A stretch of 64,000 nucleotides of DNA, taken from positions 1 to 64,000 of the forward strand of contig JAHLKI010000046.1 in NCBI GenBank assembly GCA_025602905.1. The letters are read 5' to 3'. The notes beneath the pieces are model-generated. The model saw only the letters and a program-made list of their open reading frames with translations, was not told the origin of the DNA and searched no databases. This document shows, one piece after another, positions 22,424 through 31,508 of the stretch. Origin of the DNA: Phlyctochytrium arcticum (Eukaryota; Chytridiomycota; Chytridiomycetes; Chytridiales; Chytridiaceae). A program made the translations under genes and the position numbers. Positions within the stretch are counted from its first letter, which is position 1, and every line of letters starts with the position of its first letter.

Positions 22424-22650
22424 TGCGGCGGGCTCGTGGTTTGATGAGCATTGACCGCACGACTGCGCTAATGCGCATCGTCACGTGTATATTTCTTGTT
22501 TTCTTCTGTATATCATTCCCTTACACTGTACATTTTTACTCTTTACGCTTTTTCTCTTCCTCTGCGCTAAAGCTAATAACACTACCCCGACTCTCGCACC
22601 CTGGGAAGGTGCATTACCGTCCATACCAACTCTTAACCGAAAACGCTACA
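22424..22650 (+). repeat. 3' LTR of gypsy2
   Basis: 227 bp, partner of 15708-15934 with one substitution, followed by the TSD copy AAGGT at 22651-22655. Confidence 0.95.
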
Positions 22651-22655
22651 AAGGT

Positions 22656-22870
22656 GAGGTGGACTTTCATAGATGGCGGCAAGGCGAGAGTATAATTGTG
22701 ATGGTCATCCACAGCCAGCGCGGTGAAGGGGCCCAGCCATTCCGACAGTTACTTCTCGGTTGGTCGTCGCTGGTCATTGTCCGGATTGAGGCCGTTCCAA
22801 AGCAGCAGGACTTGATCGTCGACCTCAAATGGCTGAGTATCCCGCAGGTGTTTGTTCGATTCCGCCTCCT
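22656..22870 (-). pseudogene. gypsy3 integrase C-terminal fragment
   Basis: Minus-strand reading with HLRDTQPFEVDDQVLLLW, an in-frame TAA, LSEWLGPFTALAVDDHHNY and LALPPSMKVH, which is a GPY/F-type integrase C-terminus. It joins the chromodomain part at 15707 once gypsy2 and one TSD are removed. The stop codon and missing upstream Pol show decay. Near 22868 it abuts the virus-like zinc-finger ORF, and the chimeric reading across this point (CQKSICLTPGG) is a junction artefact. Confidence 0.78.
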
Positions 22871-23274
22871 GGTGTGAGACAGATACTTTTCTGGCATGTA
22901 TCGCAACCCTTTTTCAGCTTCTCCTCAGATGTAAAGCAAATTGGGCATTGATTGTCGTCATCGAAAAGTCCAGCTCGTTGCAAAGTTTGATAGACATTCG
23001 TTTTATTGATCACAATAGAGGCTATTTTGATCGCTTTCGAGTTGCTAGGGAATTCCAAATAGTCATCATATTGATGATACCGAATGATTTTCTTCTTCTC
23101 TTTCAATCCATCTTCTAATCTTTTGTGACATGATGACAATTTTTCCTTGGTTGCTTTGGTAAGCTTGGTGTCATATTTGATGCCGGCTGCACTAAGTAAG
23201 ATATGAGTGGGTGATATGAGTTGATATCCGTGCTTTCGAAGCTCGGCTTGGAAAACGGTGAAATTGTCTTCCAT
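22871..23274 (-). pseudogene. Virus-like protein with C-terminal zinc finger, truncated
   Basis: ATG at 23274 (MEDNFTVFQAELRKHGYQL) opens an AT-rich, intron-less reading of about 134 residues. The sequence is Lys-rich with a helix-like middle (TKEKLSSCHKRLEDGLKEKK) and ends in a cysteine cluster CPICFTSEEKLKKGCDTC, probably the first half of a RING or zinc-ribbon domain. The remainder was lost where gypsy3 sequence begins near 22868. The frame also extends upstream of the ATG (MYSIGLFFFLF...), but that part is non-coding-like. The function is unknown; it is one of five tandem minus-strand ORFs with small gaps, a virus-like layout. Confidence 0.5.
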
Positions 23275-23390
23275 TGTTTGTTGTTTGGTTTTTGGGATAT
23301 GAGGAAATGCGATATTATTTATAATGAGAAATCCTATTGATAGAAATGGAAAAATAAAGTTTATCCTTTCAAACAAAAAGAAAAATAGTC

Positions 23391-23555
23391 CTATTGAATA
23401 CAATCAAATGCATTTACAAACAATGCCTTGAGTACATTGACACTCATAGAGTTCCCCGCTTGTCCTGCCAGAATATAGTCTTTTACTACGATATTGGTAT
23501 TATCCAATGAAAATCCTTGAAGTTGAAACTTTTCGATTCGAATTGATGGAAACAT
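23391..23555 (-). CDS. 54-residue ORF resembling the end of a DNA methyltransferase
   Basis: ATG at 23555, stop at 23391. The C-terminal half reads ILAGQAGNSMSVNVLKALF, which resembles motif X and the end of C5-cytosine or related DNA methyltransferases (QxGNSxxVxVLxAL). The catalytic domains are absent: the upstream frame is closed by the stop of the next ORF. If the resemblance is real, this is a remnant. The call rests on one motif. Confidence 0.35.
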   Translation of the reverse strand: MFPSIRIEKFQLQGFSLDNTNIVVKDYILAGQAGNSMSVNVLKALFVNAFDCIQ

Positions 23556-23567
23556 TGTAAAGACGTT

Positions 23568-23705
23568 TTACTTGTTCTGGAGATATACAGGACAGATTAT
23601 TCGATTCCCTCTATCGTGTATAACAACCGGTTTAGCATTAGGGAGCCATACATTCACTTTGACGTGGACTGGGTCTAATTTATCCTTTGATGGTAATTGT
23701 CGCAT
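23568..23705 (-). CDS. 45-residue virus-like ORF, unknown
   Basis: ATG at 23705 gives MRQLPSKDKLDPVHVKVNVW and the stop is at 23568. No family is recognised. It fits tightly between the neighbouring minus-strand ORFs (20-nt gap upstream, 12 nt downstream), and that spacing is the main support. Confidence 0.35.
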   Translation of the reverse strand: MRQLPSKDKLDPVHVKVNVWLPNAKPVVIHDRGNRIICPVYLQNK

Positions 23706-23726
23706 TGATTTGCAGATGTTGGAATA

Positions 23727-24059
23727 CTAATCATATTCCAATTCAAGCAATTCAATTGAAGTGTCTTTGTTGCAACCCAACGCAACACATTTTTCACAAA
23801 TATTCAAGTATCCTGATTCCAGGAATTTACGTCTAAGCTTCTTATTCTTACGGGGAGTCAGTACGCTTGATATTGAAATAATCTTTTCGAATAAATTTCG
23901 ATTAAGTACATTAATTGGCACGTATATGAAAAAATGTTCGCCTTTGCCTTTCAAGTTGTATATAATCCTAGACAACTGATCTTCATTAAAAATGTCCATT
24001 CGACAAACAAGAATCTCCACGCCGGATTCTGAAACGATTCTAAGTTTATTTTTTCTCAT
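23727..24059 (-). CDS. 110-residue virus-like ORF, unknown
   Basis: Intron-less, Ile/Lys/Asn-rich, starting MRKNKLRIVSESGVEILVC. The middle has alternating hydrophobic segments (EHFFIYVPINVLNRNLFEK) and the C-terminus has a CEKCVALGC cluster that might bind zinc. It sits between the response-regulator-like ORF and a 45-residue ORF on the same strand. I do not recognise it. Confidence 0.45.
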   Translation of the reverse strand: MRKNKLRIVSESGVEILVCRMDIFNEDQLSRIIYNLKGKGEHFFIYVPINVLNRNLFEKIISISSVLTPRKNKKLRRKFLESGYLNICEKCVALGCNKDTSIELLELEYD

Positions 24060-24104
24060 GACCAGAATACCTTAAAGATAGAAAAAAGCTTATTTGTTTT
24101 GCGT

Positions 24105-24560
24105 CTACTCTACAGGTTTCAGAATATCGAGTAAATTTGCCTTGGTGATCGGCTTAGAATAGAACATATTCGCACCAACTGCCAGTGATTTATACTTCAA
24201 CGATGCGTCCGATGAAAACGCTACTATCTTGATTCCGTCCTCTACCATATTCGTTTTTTCGAAACTGCGGATCCATTTTATAAGATTAAGACCCTCCTGT
24301 TTGTACGTCAAAATTTAAGAATCAAATCCGTTCAAATCTTCCATGAGTTGGAGATCAGTAAAAATAAATGTCACGTCATCGTAATTATATGTTAACACAT
24401 CGAATAACAACATTGTTCCTGAGAGAAGTACATATTCGTTCGTGATGTTCCCAATCATTTTTTTCATGATTTTGCGTGTCATTGGGTTGTCGTCGCTACT
24501 ATTATCATTACATGGCGTGTGTTTTACTATTAGAGGGCGAAAAGAAACATGGACAATCAT
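24105..24560 (-). pseudogene. Response-regulator receiver domain with one in-frame stop
   Basis: 152 codons in one frame with a single TAA at 24312-24314. The start region DDNPMTRKIMKKMIG carries the acidic pair of a receiver domain. FIFTDLQLMEDLNG holds the phospho-acceptor Asp. After the stop come IKIVAFSSDASL (conserved Ser/Thr position) and GANMFYSKPITKANLLDILK (conserved Lys-Pro). The domain is thus nearly complete but has an insertion of about 12 residues and a stop after the acceptor loop. Receiver domains relay phosphate from histidine kinases. The promoter-proximal block is shared with the ORF at 2032. It is either a decayed viral gene or read through. Confidence 0.62.
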
Positions 24561-24888
24561 GTACAGAAAAAAATCATATTAGAATATAAAGAATGTTGCA
24601 AATAGACACTAATAAAATCTCACAGTGTATCTCAAAGAAAAAAGAGTTCTTTGAATTATAACTACATGATTGTTCGAGTCGACAAGTTGACGGAATACAT
24701 AATATTCTGTTCTTGTTCTTCTTCCAGTCAAAGGAGAGGAATAAGTTCGAATAGTAAAGAATAGAGAAAGAATCACGAAAGAATAGAGTGGTGTGGTGTG
24801 CGGTGGGGGGATAAAGTCGTGGTCTGACCAAGAGTGTGAGTCATAAGAGACATTTTTCCCGTTGCGTTTTGTTGCGGTGAGGGTCACT
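24558..24888 (-). repeat. Right copy of inverted terminal-repeat-like blocks
   Basis: Inverted counterpart of 1279-2019. Block 3 (about 24558-24626) abuts the start of the response-regulator ORF, block 2 is at 24757-24788 and block 1 at about 24808-24844. Blocks 1 and 2 are nearly identical to the left copies over 30-36 bp. The order relative to the inward genes is the same on both sides. This copy lacks the F-box gene present between blocks 2 and 3 on the left. Confidence 0.7.
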
Positions 24889-24927
24889 GAATCACACTTC
24901 CACACACTACCTCATATTCAGCAATTT

Positions 24928-25004
24928 GAAAAAGTCGTGATTTTTCCACAAAAGTAAAATACACTTAAACGTTTATTACGTTTGTGGTATTTTTGCGACT
25001 TTTT
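24928..25004. repeat. Hairpin just outside the right inverted repeat
   Basis: Arms GAAAAAGTCGTGATTTTTCC (24928-) and the reverse complement ending at 25004 (TTTGTGG...GCGACTTTTT) fold with a few mismatches around a 28-bp loop. It mirrors the position of the 1073-1228 hairpin outside the left repeat, but the sequences differ. Confidence 0.6.
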
Positions 25005-25183
25005 GCTAAAAGTTAAGCGACAAGTAGCGACATGTAGCATGGGTCCTTAGGAGCGAATAAGCAGCAATGAAGGCGCAAGAGAGTCTTTCCTATCCATAGA
25101 AAGAAAAGGTATCGATACAATCACGAGTATATAAAGCGACGGTCCTGCCTCAAATAGCATCAAGTTAGCATCAAATAGCATCA

Positions 25184-25534
25184 ATGGATTACCTTGAGAA
25201 GAAGATGGAGCGTCTGATAGACTTGGATCAATCGGAAGAGTTTAAGAAAGCGCAGAAGCTGATAAAGGAACATACAGACTTGTTAGCGACAATCAAGAAG
25301 ACAATGAAGCTGCGGAATATAACAAGCCATCAAATCAAGCGAGGATCAGTTTTGAAGAAGCTAAAGTTCAAGATTTTGACATCCCGCCGCGTGGACGTGA
25401 CGAATATGCCAGAGGAAGTCAGAGAGTTGTATCTGACGACGAATGAAGTGTGGGTTCGGAATATAGATATAATAGAGACGAGTGATGCAACGGCGGATGA
25501 CGTCATCGAGTCAGAAGGGATACAGATAGATTAG
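25184..25534 (+). CDS. 116-residue charged protein, unknown
   Basis: Intron-less. MDYLEKKMERLIDLDQSEEF opens an amphipathic, Lys/Glu-rich helical half with probable coiled-coil character, followed by a Thr/Asp-rich C-terminus. Upstream are a TATCGATA palindrome at 25110-25117, TATATAAA about 50 bp before the ATG, and a leader with three ATAGCATCAA units. The same promoter layout (TATCGATA, TATA box, repeated leader) precedes the small ORFs at 44824-45012 and 49135-49536. I recognise no family; an accessory or virus-related gene is the best guess. Confidence 0.5.
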   Translation: MDYLEKKMERLIDLDQSEEFKKAQKLIKEHTDLLATIKKTMKLRNITSHQIKRGSVLKKLKFKILTSRRVDVTNMPEEVRELYLTTNEVWVRNIDIIETSDATADDVIESEGIQID

Positions 25535-25727
25535 TGTGAGATTCAAGGCAAGATGGGCGGTTGCCCTCGGATTTGACTCGATTTTGGATCTGGTCAGGAT
25601 CTGGTCAAAATTGAATCAATATAATTATGTAACCATATAACTATGTATCTATATAGCTATATACAAATCGAAATTACTATTAGCTCGGGCGGTGATCCTA
25701 ACGATAGATCCCGAATTCAGGCATGGT

Positions 25728-26184
25728 TTAGCGCTTGACCAGGTCAAGTCCATATAGGAACCCAGGTAGTGTAACGGTGCATAAAGGAGTTTCACCCTTG
25801 CGATATTTACAAGTTTTCGAAGATGCTGAGCGAAGGTGGATCGTCGAACCCGTTGTCAAGTGGGTCGCACTATACAAATCCCATGCACCTCGCCAAAGCA
25901 GGTGATTGAGGAGAAGATTTTGATTCCATCCCGTCAATGTGCTGTTGTTTATCACGTAGTAAGCTGAGCTGCCGAACACACAACCGCTACCGGAGGTTGT
26001 AACAGCACCAAAGGGGTTACCAGCTTCGCTCATAGTCGAGAATGTGTCTATCAGGGTGACATTGACGGTAGGATTCTGAAGGGGTGCTCTACCAACAAGA
26101 CGGGTCTGAGACTGGCCATCCCACCACAAGGGATGCGCAAACGATAATAGATAGAGCGCCTGCAAGAGTAAGAGAATGATACAT
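25728..26184 (-). pseudogene. Secreted-protein-like gene, signal peptide and body in different frames
   Basis: ATG at 26184 gives MYHSLTLAGALSIIVCASLV, an excellent signal peptide, but this frame stops after about 32 codons. The body (NPTVNVTLIDTFSTMSEAG onward, ending at 25728) is in the next frame, is Ser/Thr/Asn-rich with four cysteines and several N-glycosylation sequons, and is extracellular-like. A GATATAAAAG box lies at about 26250-26260. Either a 1-nt indel broke the gene, or an exon not found here splices at the strong acceptor TCTTACTCTTGCAG. Function unknown. Confidence 0.4.
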
Positions 26185-27093
26185 AGTTGCGAGGTTCACT
26201 ATTCTGATACCGTCGTTGTATTGCAAGCAAATTCAAACGTCCGGGAAGCGCTTTTATATCTGAATTTCTCATCGCCGGTATCAGTACTATATGTAAAAAT
26301 GGGTGTGACATGAATGGGAGTGGAAGCAACAATAGTTTGAGGGGAAACAATAGATTACCCATGGTTCTCCGCATTATTAAGGTTGCTGCCTGCACGGAGG
26401 TTGCGTCTCGAAAATACATCTGATCATACCTCTGAGGATAACCTCCAGAATCCATTTTATACTTTTAGACATCTTTTTAGGTGATTGTATCCAGAGTCAA
26501 AGTGGGGGTCCGGGGTTCCGTGCGAGGGGTGGCTCAATCCAGAATCCATTTTTAACGTTTAGACAACTTATAGGGAATTGTTATTCTGAATTACCCTTTG
26601 TTTAGGCAACAAACAAGAACCTTCCGAAAAAACATACTTTCATTCTTTCAATTTCTTTGGTCAAACATACAGCCAAACTGTGGGAAATAATGTCACTTTG
26701 ACTCATTTGTTTGGGAAGACAATGCTTAAGCTTAATAAGCTTAATATTAGAGTTTTCTTTAGAGACAATGCTTCCAAAAAAATGTATTTTCTTCGCTTAA
26801 AGCTGTGATTTGTGCTCCATCAATATTTTAGCATCAATTTTACAATGAATGACATCCCCGAGGAACAGAGTGGAGCTGCTGTGTGCTATGCGCAGTATCG
26901 ACGAACCATGTATTCAAAAATATGGCTCCGAGGAGTCGGGAGAGAGCTAGACAAACATGGGCATCGGTTAAGTTCATTTTCATTAGACAACATGCTGTTT
27001 TAGTAACAGAACTCGGCATGCGTTTGAGGGATTGGATGGCTGAGGGGATGTATTTCAAGGTATTATGTACAAAGGAAAAAAGAGAGATGCTCT
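26185..27093. other. Intergenic, AT-rich
   Basis: About 900 bp without a supported gene. A 50-residue reading from 26845 (MNDIPEEQSGAAVCYAQYRR) looks partly coding but cannot be extended by a clear intron. A direct repeat, CCAGAATCCATTTT...TTTAGACA, occurs at about 26446-26475 and 26540-26567. Confidence 0.4.
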
Positions 27094-28384
27094 TTAAAGC
27101 GCACCCCGCTCACCGTGAACGCGGTAAACTACTTTCTTTTCCGTCAGATACGAGTATGTATTATTAAACGTCATGACCAGTGTTGTTGTCTTTGGTGGTA
27201 CGGGAAGTTGGCCGCTGCCTTGCTCGGTTTTGGTTTCTTCTAGTGGTGGGACAGTGGACGTCGTCTCGTCGGCATGTTCGATAGAGGCGGTGAAACCGAT
27301 GTCCAAGGCGTAGGTCATGTACACGTAGTGCACTTGCGAGATCCCAGATGGAATGGGGATTCGGACTACTTCTTGTTTCCGCGCAGGAATAGTGACTGTC
27401 GTGATCCCTTGAATCTCCACTCGCTTTTCCTCCTGGGATACATCCTGCAACGACCCCGGTTGTGAGCCCGAAAACCCGCCCAAAGACGGCAATATCTGAT
27501 CCGCATCAATGACTTCCAATAACGAACTCCGGATCTTGTTTTTAGCCACAATCACAAATTTATCCCGAGTCGCTTTATTCACAAACGATGAGAAAACTCC
27601 ATAGAGGAACTCCAAGTAGACTGGCACCCCCAAAAAAAACTTTTTCTGTAAAAATTCCGGGTAGTGTTTTTGGAATATCCCAATGATTTCTTTACTCGTT
27701 GCCTTTAACCTCTTGTCAATTGAAAGTCCTACATCCGAATAATTGTGGACTTGGGTGATTGTTTCTACTGACGAGGAAGGGTCGTTGAAATCGAGTAATG
27801 CAATTGCACGTTCATGTAACTGGATCCGCCAACGGAGGAATTGATCAGGGTGACCGGCCACTTCGTCCTGAGACATTGTGCCGTAGAAATTGTAGGTGAC
27901 GGGACACTTGTTTTTATCTACCCCGTGGATGGTGCCTAGTGCCATTAACGCCTCAGGAAACGTTTCTTCTGTCATCAACGACTTGATATTAAACTCTTTA
28001 CGCCACTAAATACATCTTCTTATTACAATTTTGCCCTTTTGTAAGTCAAGCAACGTACACATACCTTGATGGTCTCAATCAAAGAAGTTGCCGCTTCGGC
28101 CACGTTAAACGTGCGAGCCCGTAAATACTTCAGCAAGAGCCGACATTGTCCTATGGTCAACTCATCCTTTTTGAGGTTGTAAAAGGGGACCCTCCAAAGT
28201 GTTTTCTGCAAAACCGTAAGCGTGAGTGAGTAAGGGGTAAGATTATCGATACGACAGTACTTACATCCTCGTCGTCAAACCCTTCGAGTTTCTCAAGTTC
28301 CGGCTTGACGGTCGTGACGAGTTCGGACAGGGATGTTTGCTGCTCGGGTGTTAAATGCCCGACATATCCGTCTTGGACTGACAT
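27094..28384 (-). CDS. SEC14-like lipid transfer protein with CRAL-TRIO and GOLD-like C-terminus
   Basis: Exons complement(27094..28005, 28065..28205, 28265..28384), 390 residues, phases consistent. A CRAL-TRIO N-terminal helical region (RLLLKYLRARTFNVAEAATS) precedes the lipid-binding core (KNKCPVTYNFYGTM, FLRWRIQLHERAIALLDF, IFQKHYPEFLQKKFFLGVP, then LLEVIDADQILPSLGGF). After residue 290 a beta-rich GOLD-like domain (VTIPARKQEVVRIPIP, YMTYALDIGFTASIEH) follows, as in patellin-type Sec14 proteins. Such proteins bind and exchange phosphoinositides and other lipids at Golgi/endosomal or plasma membranes. The upstream region contains a 40-bp element shared in inverted orientation with 32802-32842. 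Confidence 0.85.
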
Positions 28385-29194
28385 GATTGAGGTTGCAATC
28401 TTGTTTTTGGCTGCCCCGTAAAACCCCGGTTTGTCAACTTACGCTTTGTTGAGGCCTGAGCGCGTTCTTTTTAATTTAGCCCGAGATTGGGTAAATGATG
28501 CTTTAAGTCGGGACAAGTCGGGACTGGGGAGTCGGAGTCGGTCGGGACTTACTTCAGGTCGGGATGTCTCTCTCTCCAAGTCCTTTGCCCCTGCTCCTTT
28601 TTGCCCAACTCTGTACAGAACTCTGTAAGACTCTGTATGTATATATGAAAGGAGGGTAATTTTCCGCGACGCCGTCCCTTGTGGGTCCCTGCAGGAACTT
28701 CCAACAAACCCTGCTTGCCCCATATATACCTACCCTACTACATATCCCCTCCTACTCGAGTACTCATAGTCATACAGTCATAGGAAATATTCTTAGGTTT
28801 TTGGCGCGTGAATGAACAACCTCTGATTTCTCATCATTTGGGTTCTCTCCCACGCGTCTCTCGCCTCGAGACTGACCCAATGAAACAACCTCATTTTCAA
28901 CAACAACAACAGAAAACTTCGGATATGAAAAGTGACTGAGGGGTGTGGTCGTCGTATAAATTGTCTTTCTACTTATATATGCCATTTCAAAAAAATGTAC
29001 TGATAAAAATTTCATACAAGAAAACACAAATGCACATATAGGAAAAACAAACAAAACGAAAACACATATACAGAAAGAAAAAGGTCATACGCCGGTAGTA
29101 GATCGTTACTTTTTTTTTGGAGAGCGACAATGAAGGGTTTTTGGAGTCCGGTACTGAAATACGATGTGTGGTTTCGGGTATATACGCCAACTAT
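28385..29194. other. Upstream region of the SEC14-like gene
   Basis: 810 bp without a supported gene. It contains TCGGGAC-rich tandem motifs (28508-28565) and two stretches that recur inverted on the far side of the F-box gene: 28461-28500 pairs with 32802-32842, and about 28835-28900 (core GAGAGACGCGTGGGAG as its complement) pairs with 31826-31895. Confidence 0.5.
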
Positions 29195-31508
29195 TCAAAC
29201 AATATGATCCACACTCGTGCCCCAAACCCCCCTCTCACAAGTTTCTCGCCACCAGGTACCCATCCGTTTCACCCATGTCCGCATAGATGCACTCTTATTC
29301 GTATTCCCCGCAGCAACAAGAGTCGTCTCATCAAAAGGGTGGGCCTCGATACTCATGGGTAGTGTATTCCGTCTTGATGATCTCTGCGTCACCGTTTTGG
29401 CCGAAAAGGAGGATCGACGTGAAGATAGAGGAGATGAAGAAGAAGAGGAGGGAAATCCTAAAGGAAACCCCCACGAATCCACATGCTCCACAACTTTTTT
29501 GACAACAAGTCCACGGATCGGAACAGATAACTCGAATTCAATCCGTCGCGCATCCTCCAAAAACCGCAATGCGTCATCGGGGGGTCGAGTGATACGGTAT
29601 GCACCGCCCCGAGCTCCACCCTCCAATTGGGTTGTTCGCATCCGATGCATCCATTCCGTGTTTTCGGTGACTTCTTCTTTAAAGGTGGTTAACCAGGTGA
29701 GACGGTCAGAATCTGTCATGGAGCCTGACTCCCGAGACTCGACGAGTTGGGTTCGCAAAGTTTTGAGGAGGTGGAGAGCGTTGGCCGTCATATCCCGATG
29801 TAAGAGCCTACAAGCCAAAATCTTGACATGGCGCGGGTAAAACCCAACTCCAGCCGCAATAAAATCATCATGTAACGCATGTAAATCCCGATCGGCGGCA
29901 GCTCGCGACAACGCATCGTCAAAACACGCCAAAGTGACTTCGTGGGTGGGCCCATAGCGTTTGAGCACCCAGCGCCAGACGGGGCACGGGTTGGATTTCA
30001 AGTAGGATCGTGTAGCGGGGAAATCGGGGCGGGCACCGTTGGGTAACGAAGGGGTGGTGGGATTGGCGTAAATGGCTTTTTTGAGCGTAGATTCCGGGAT
30101 GGTGAATTGGGTCAAGATGAAATCGACACTTTCGGATACCCAATTCCAACCTCGACCAGATGTCGTACTAGGCCCAAACATATCCACTATAGCCATCTCC
30201 GCACACTTCACCAACTGCCCTTCCGACACTTTCGATTTCAATATGTCCAATGTATTCATTCTCGCAATCTGTAAGCCCTTTTTGACGACCCCATTGGTCA
30301 AAGTAAACCCGTGGTCGAGGTAGGATTGGAGATGATCGGTGGTTAGGTCGGCACGCCAGAGAACCCGCTCGAGGACTTGGTCGTTAATACTGGCCATGTC
30401 GAGACCGTTTGCAATGAATTTGGGGATGAGCGGGAGGGAGAGTTTTGAGACCATAAAAATTGTTTCGTCGACGGGGGAGCCGAGACCGCGGACCGGGACG
30501 AAACCGTATTTGTCCAATAGGGTTCGGATTCCTTCAATAGCTTTCACGTCTGGGTTGATGGATAGAGTGCTATTAGGCCCGGCTGTGGGTGGTCCGCCAC
30601 CGTGCAATAACCGCTCAAAACGTGCCACGTCCTGTTATATCTTTTGGTTAGTCCCATCACTTGGGTATACCACAAGGTCATCAATACGTAACACGTACAT
30701 CTTCCTTAAAATCCGCCTCAGAGCCGAATTTGATGTATCCTTCTTGGATAAAATACACATAGAGTGAAATCGGGACCGCTTTCCGTCCCCGATCCGTCCT
30801 ATGATACTATAAAACATCATCAGATCAAGCTATCACCCCCCACACCTTTATATGCACGCATACCTCTTTGTCCACCCACTGAACAAGGAACCTCGGGAAT
30901 TTCGCACCCCGTTTGCGCATCAATTTGGCCACATTGACAGATAAAACAGGCCGATGGAACCGAAACGCATAGTAGAGTGATAATGCAGCCCCGTACCGTT
31001 CCACCATATAGTCCGCCCGGGTATGCGGATCCCCCGCAATTTTCAAAAAGTGTTTGCAGGTTAATGCGAATGGTAAAGTAGACGAGGGCTCCAAGGCACT
31101 GAAGATGCGGGACCAGCATTCGGGTGGGAGTTTGGAGAGTAGGCGGTTCTTTTGTTGGGGTTTTCCAAAGGGGGAGGAGCGGGGAAGGATTGAGCGACGG
31201 ATGTAGGTGTTGGATTGGCTGTGGACGCTCCGGATACTGCTTGTGCCGTCCTGGATGTTGATGTGGTCGTCGGGTAGAACTAAGAACTCGGTGGATGGGG
31301 ATGGACTGTACTCCTCCACATCTTCATCCGCATCATCATCATCATTATTATTAGCCAACAAGGAGGCCGACGGAAGTTGTCCCGCCGACGGCCCCCCCGT
31401 CAGATGACTGGAAGCTAATAATGCCGATCCAGACCCGGAAGACTGTTGTTGTTGGTATGGCAAATAGAACGCTTCGTTCTGGTATTCGGCAGATCGGATA
31501 CGGCGCAT
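29195..31508 (-). CDS. F-box protein with long alpha-helical C-terminal region
   Basis: Exons complement(29195..30631, 30699..30806, 30864..31508), 729 residues, phases consistent and ATG at 31508. After a low-complexity N-terminus (Gln, Ser and Asp runs) comes the F-box at about residues 125-165 (LSKLPPECWSRIFSALEPSS, LPFALTCKHFLKIAG), the Skp1-binding module of SCF ubiquitin ligases. The C-terminal two thirds consist of helical segments with regular spacing (FALTNGVVKKGLQIARMN-like units), possibly an alpha-solenoid of degenerate ankyrin-like repeats that would bind substrate. Chytrid genomes have expanded families of such genes. Substrate unknown. Confidence 0.75.

Larger units (their letters stand above)
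15708..22650 (+). mobile_element. Young full-length Ty3/gypsy chromovirus 2
   Basis: 6,943-bp LTR retrotransposon with TSD AAGGT (15703-15707 and 22651-22655), inserted into gypsy3. The 227-bp LTRs (15708-15934, 22424-22650) differ at a single base. The primer-binding site TGGTAGCACCACC starts at 15935, and the purine tract GAGTCTGAGGGGGG ends at 22423. Both signals are the same as in gypsy1, although the LTR sequences differ. Gag and Pol overlap in a -1 arrangement. The only obvious defects are a possible Gag N-terminal shift and a 36-G run in the integrase. Confidence 0.95.
14874..22870 (-). mobile_element. Old Ty3/gypsy chromovirus 3 fragment, split by gypsy2
   Basis: Minus-strand remnant made of the 3' LTR (14874-15178), chromodomain and C-terminal coding (15195-15707), and integrase C-terminal coding (22656 to about 22870), separated by the complete gypsy2 insertion. 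The upper boundary, near 22868, is where retroelement coding meets the virus-like zinc-finger gene. The 5' half and the 5' LTR are missing. Two in-frame stops show that it is old. Confidence 0.82.

Noticed and set aside
22825..23403. 192-residue continuous reading as one protein
   Set aside because: Its C-terminus is antisense-joined gypsy3 sequence and its N-terminus before ATG 23274 is hydrophobic intergenic sequence; only the middle is plausible.
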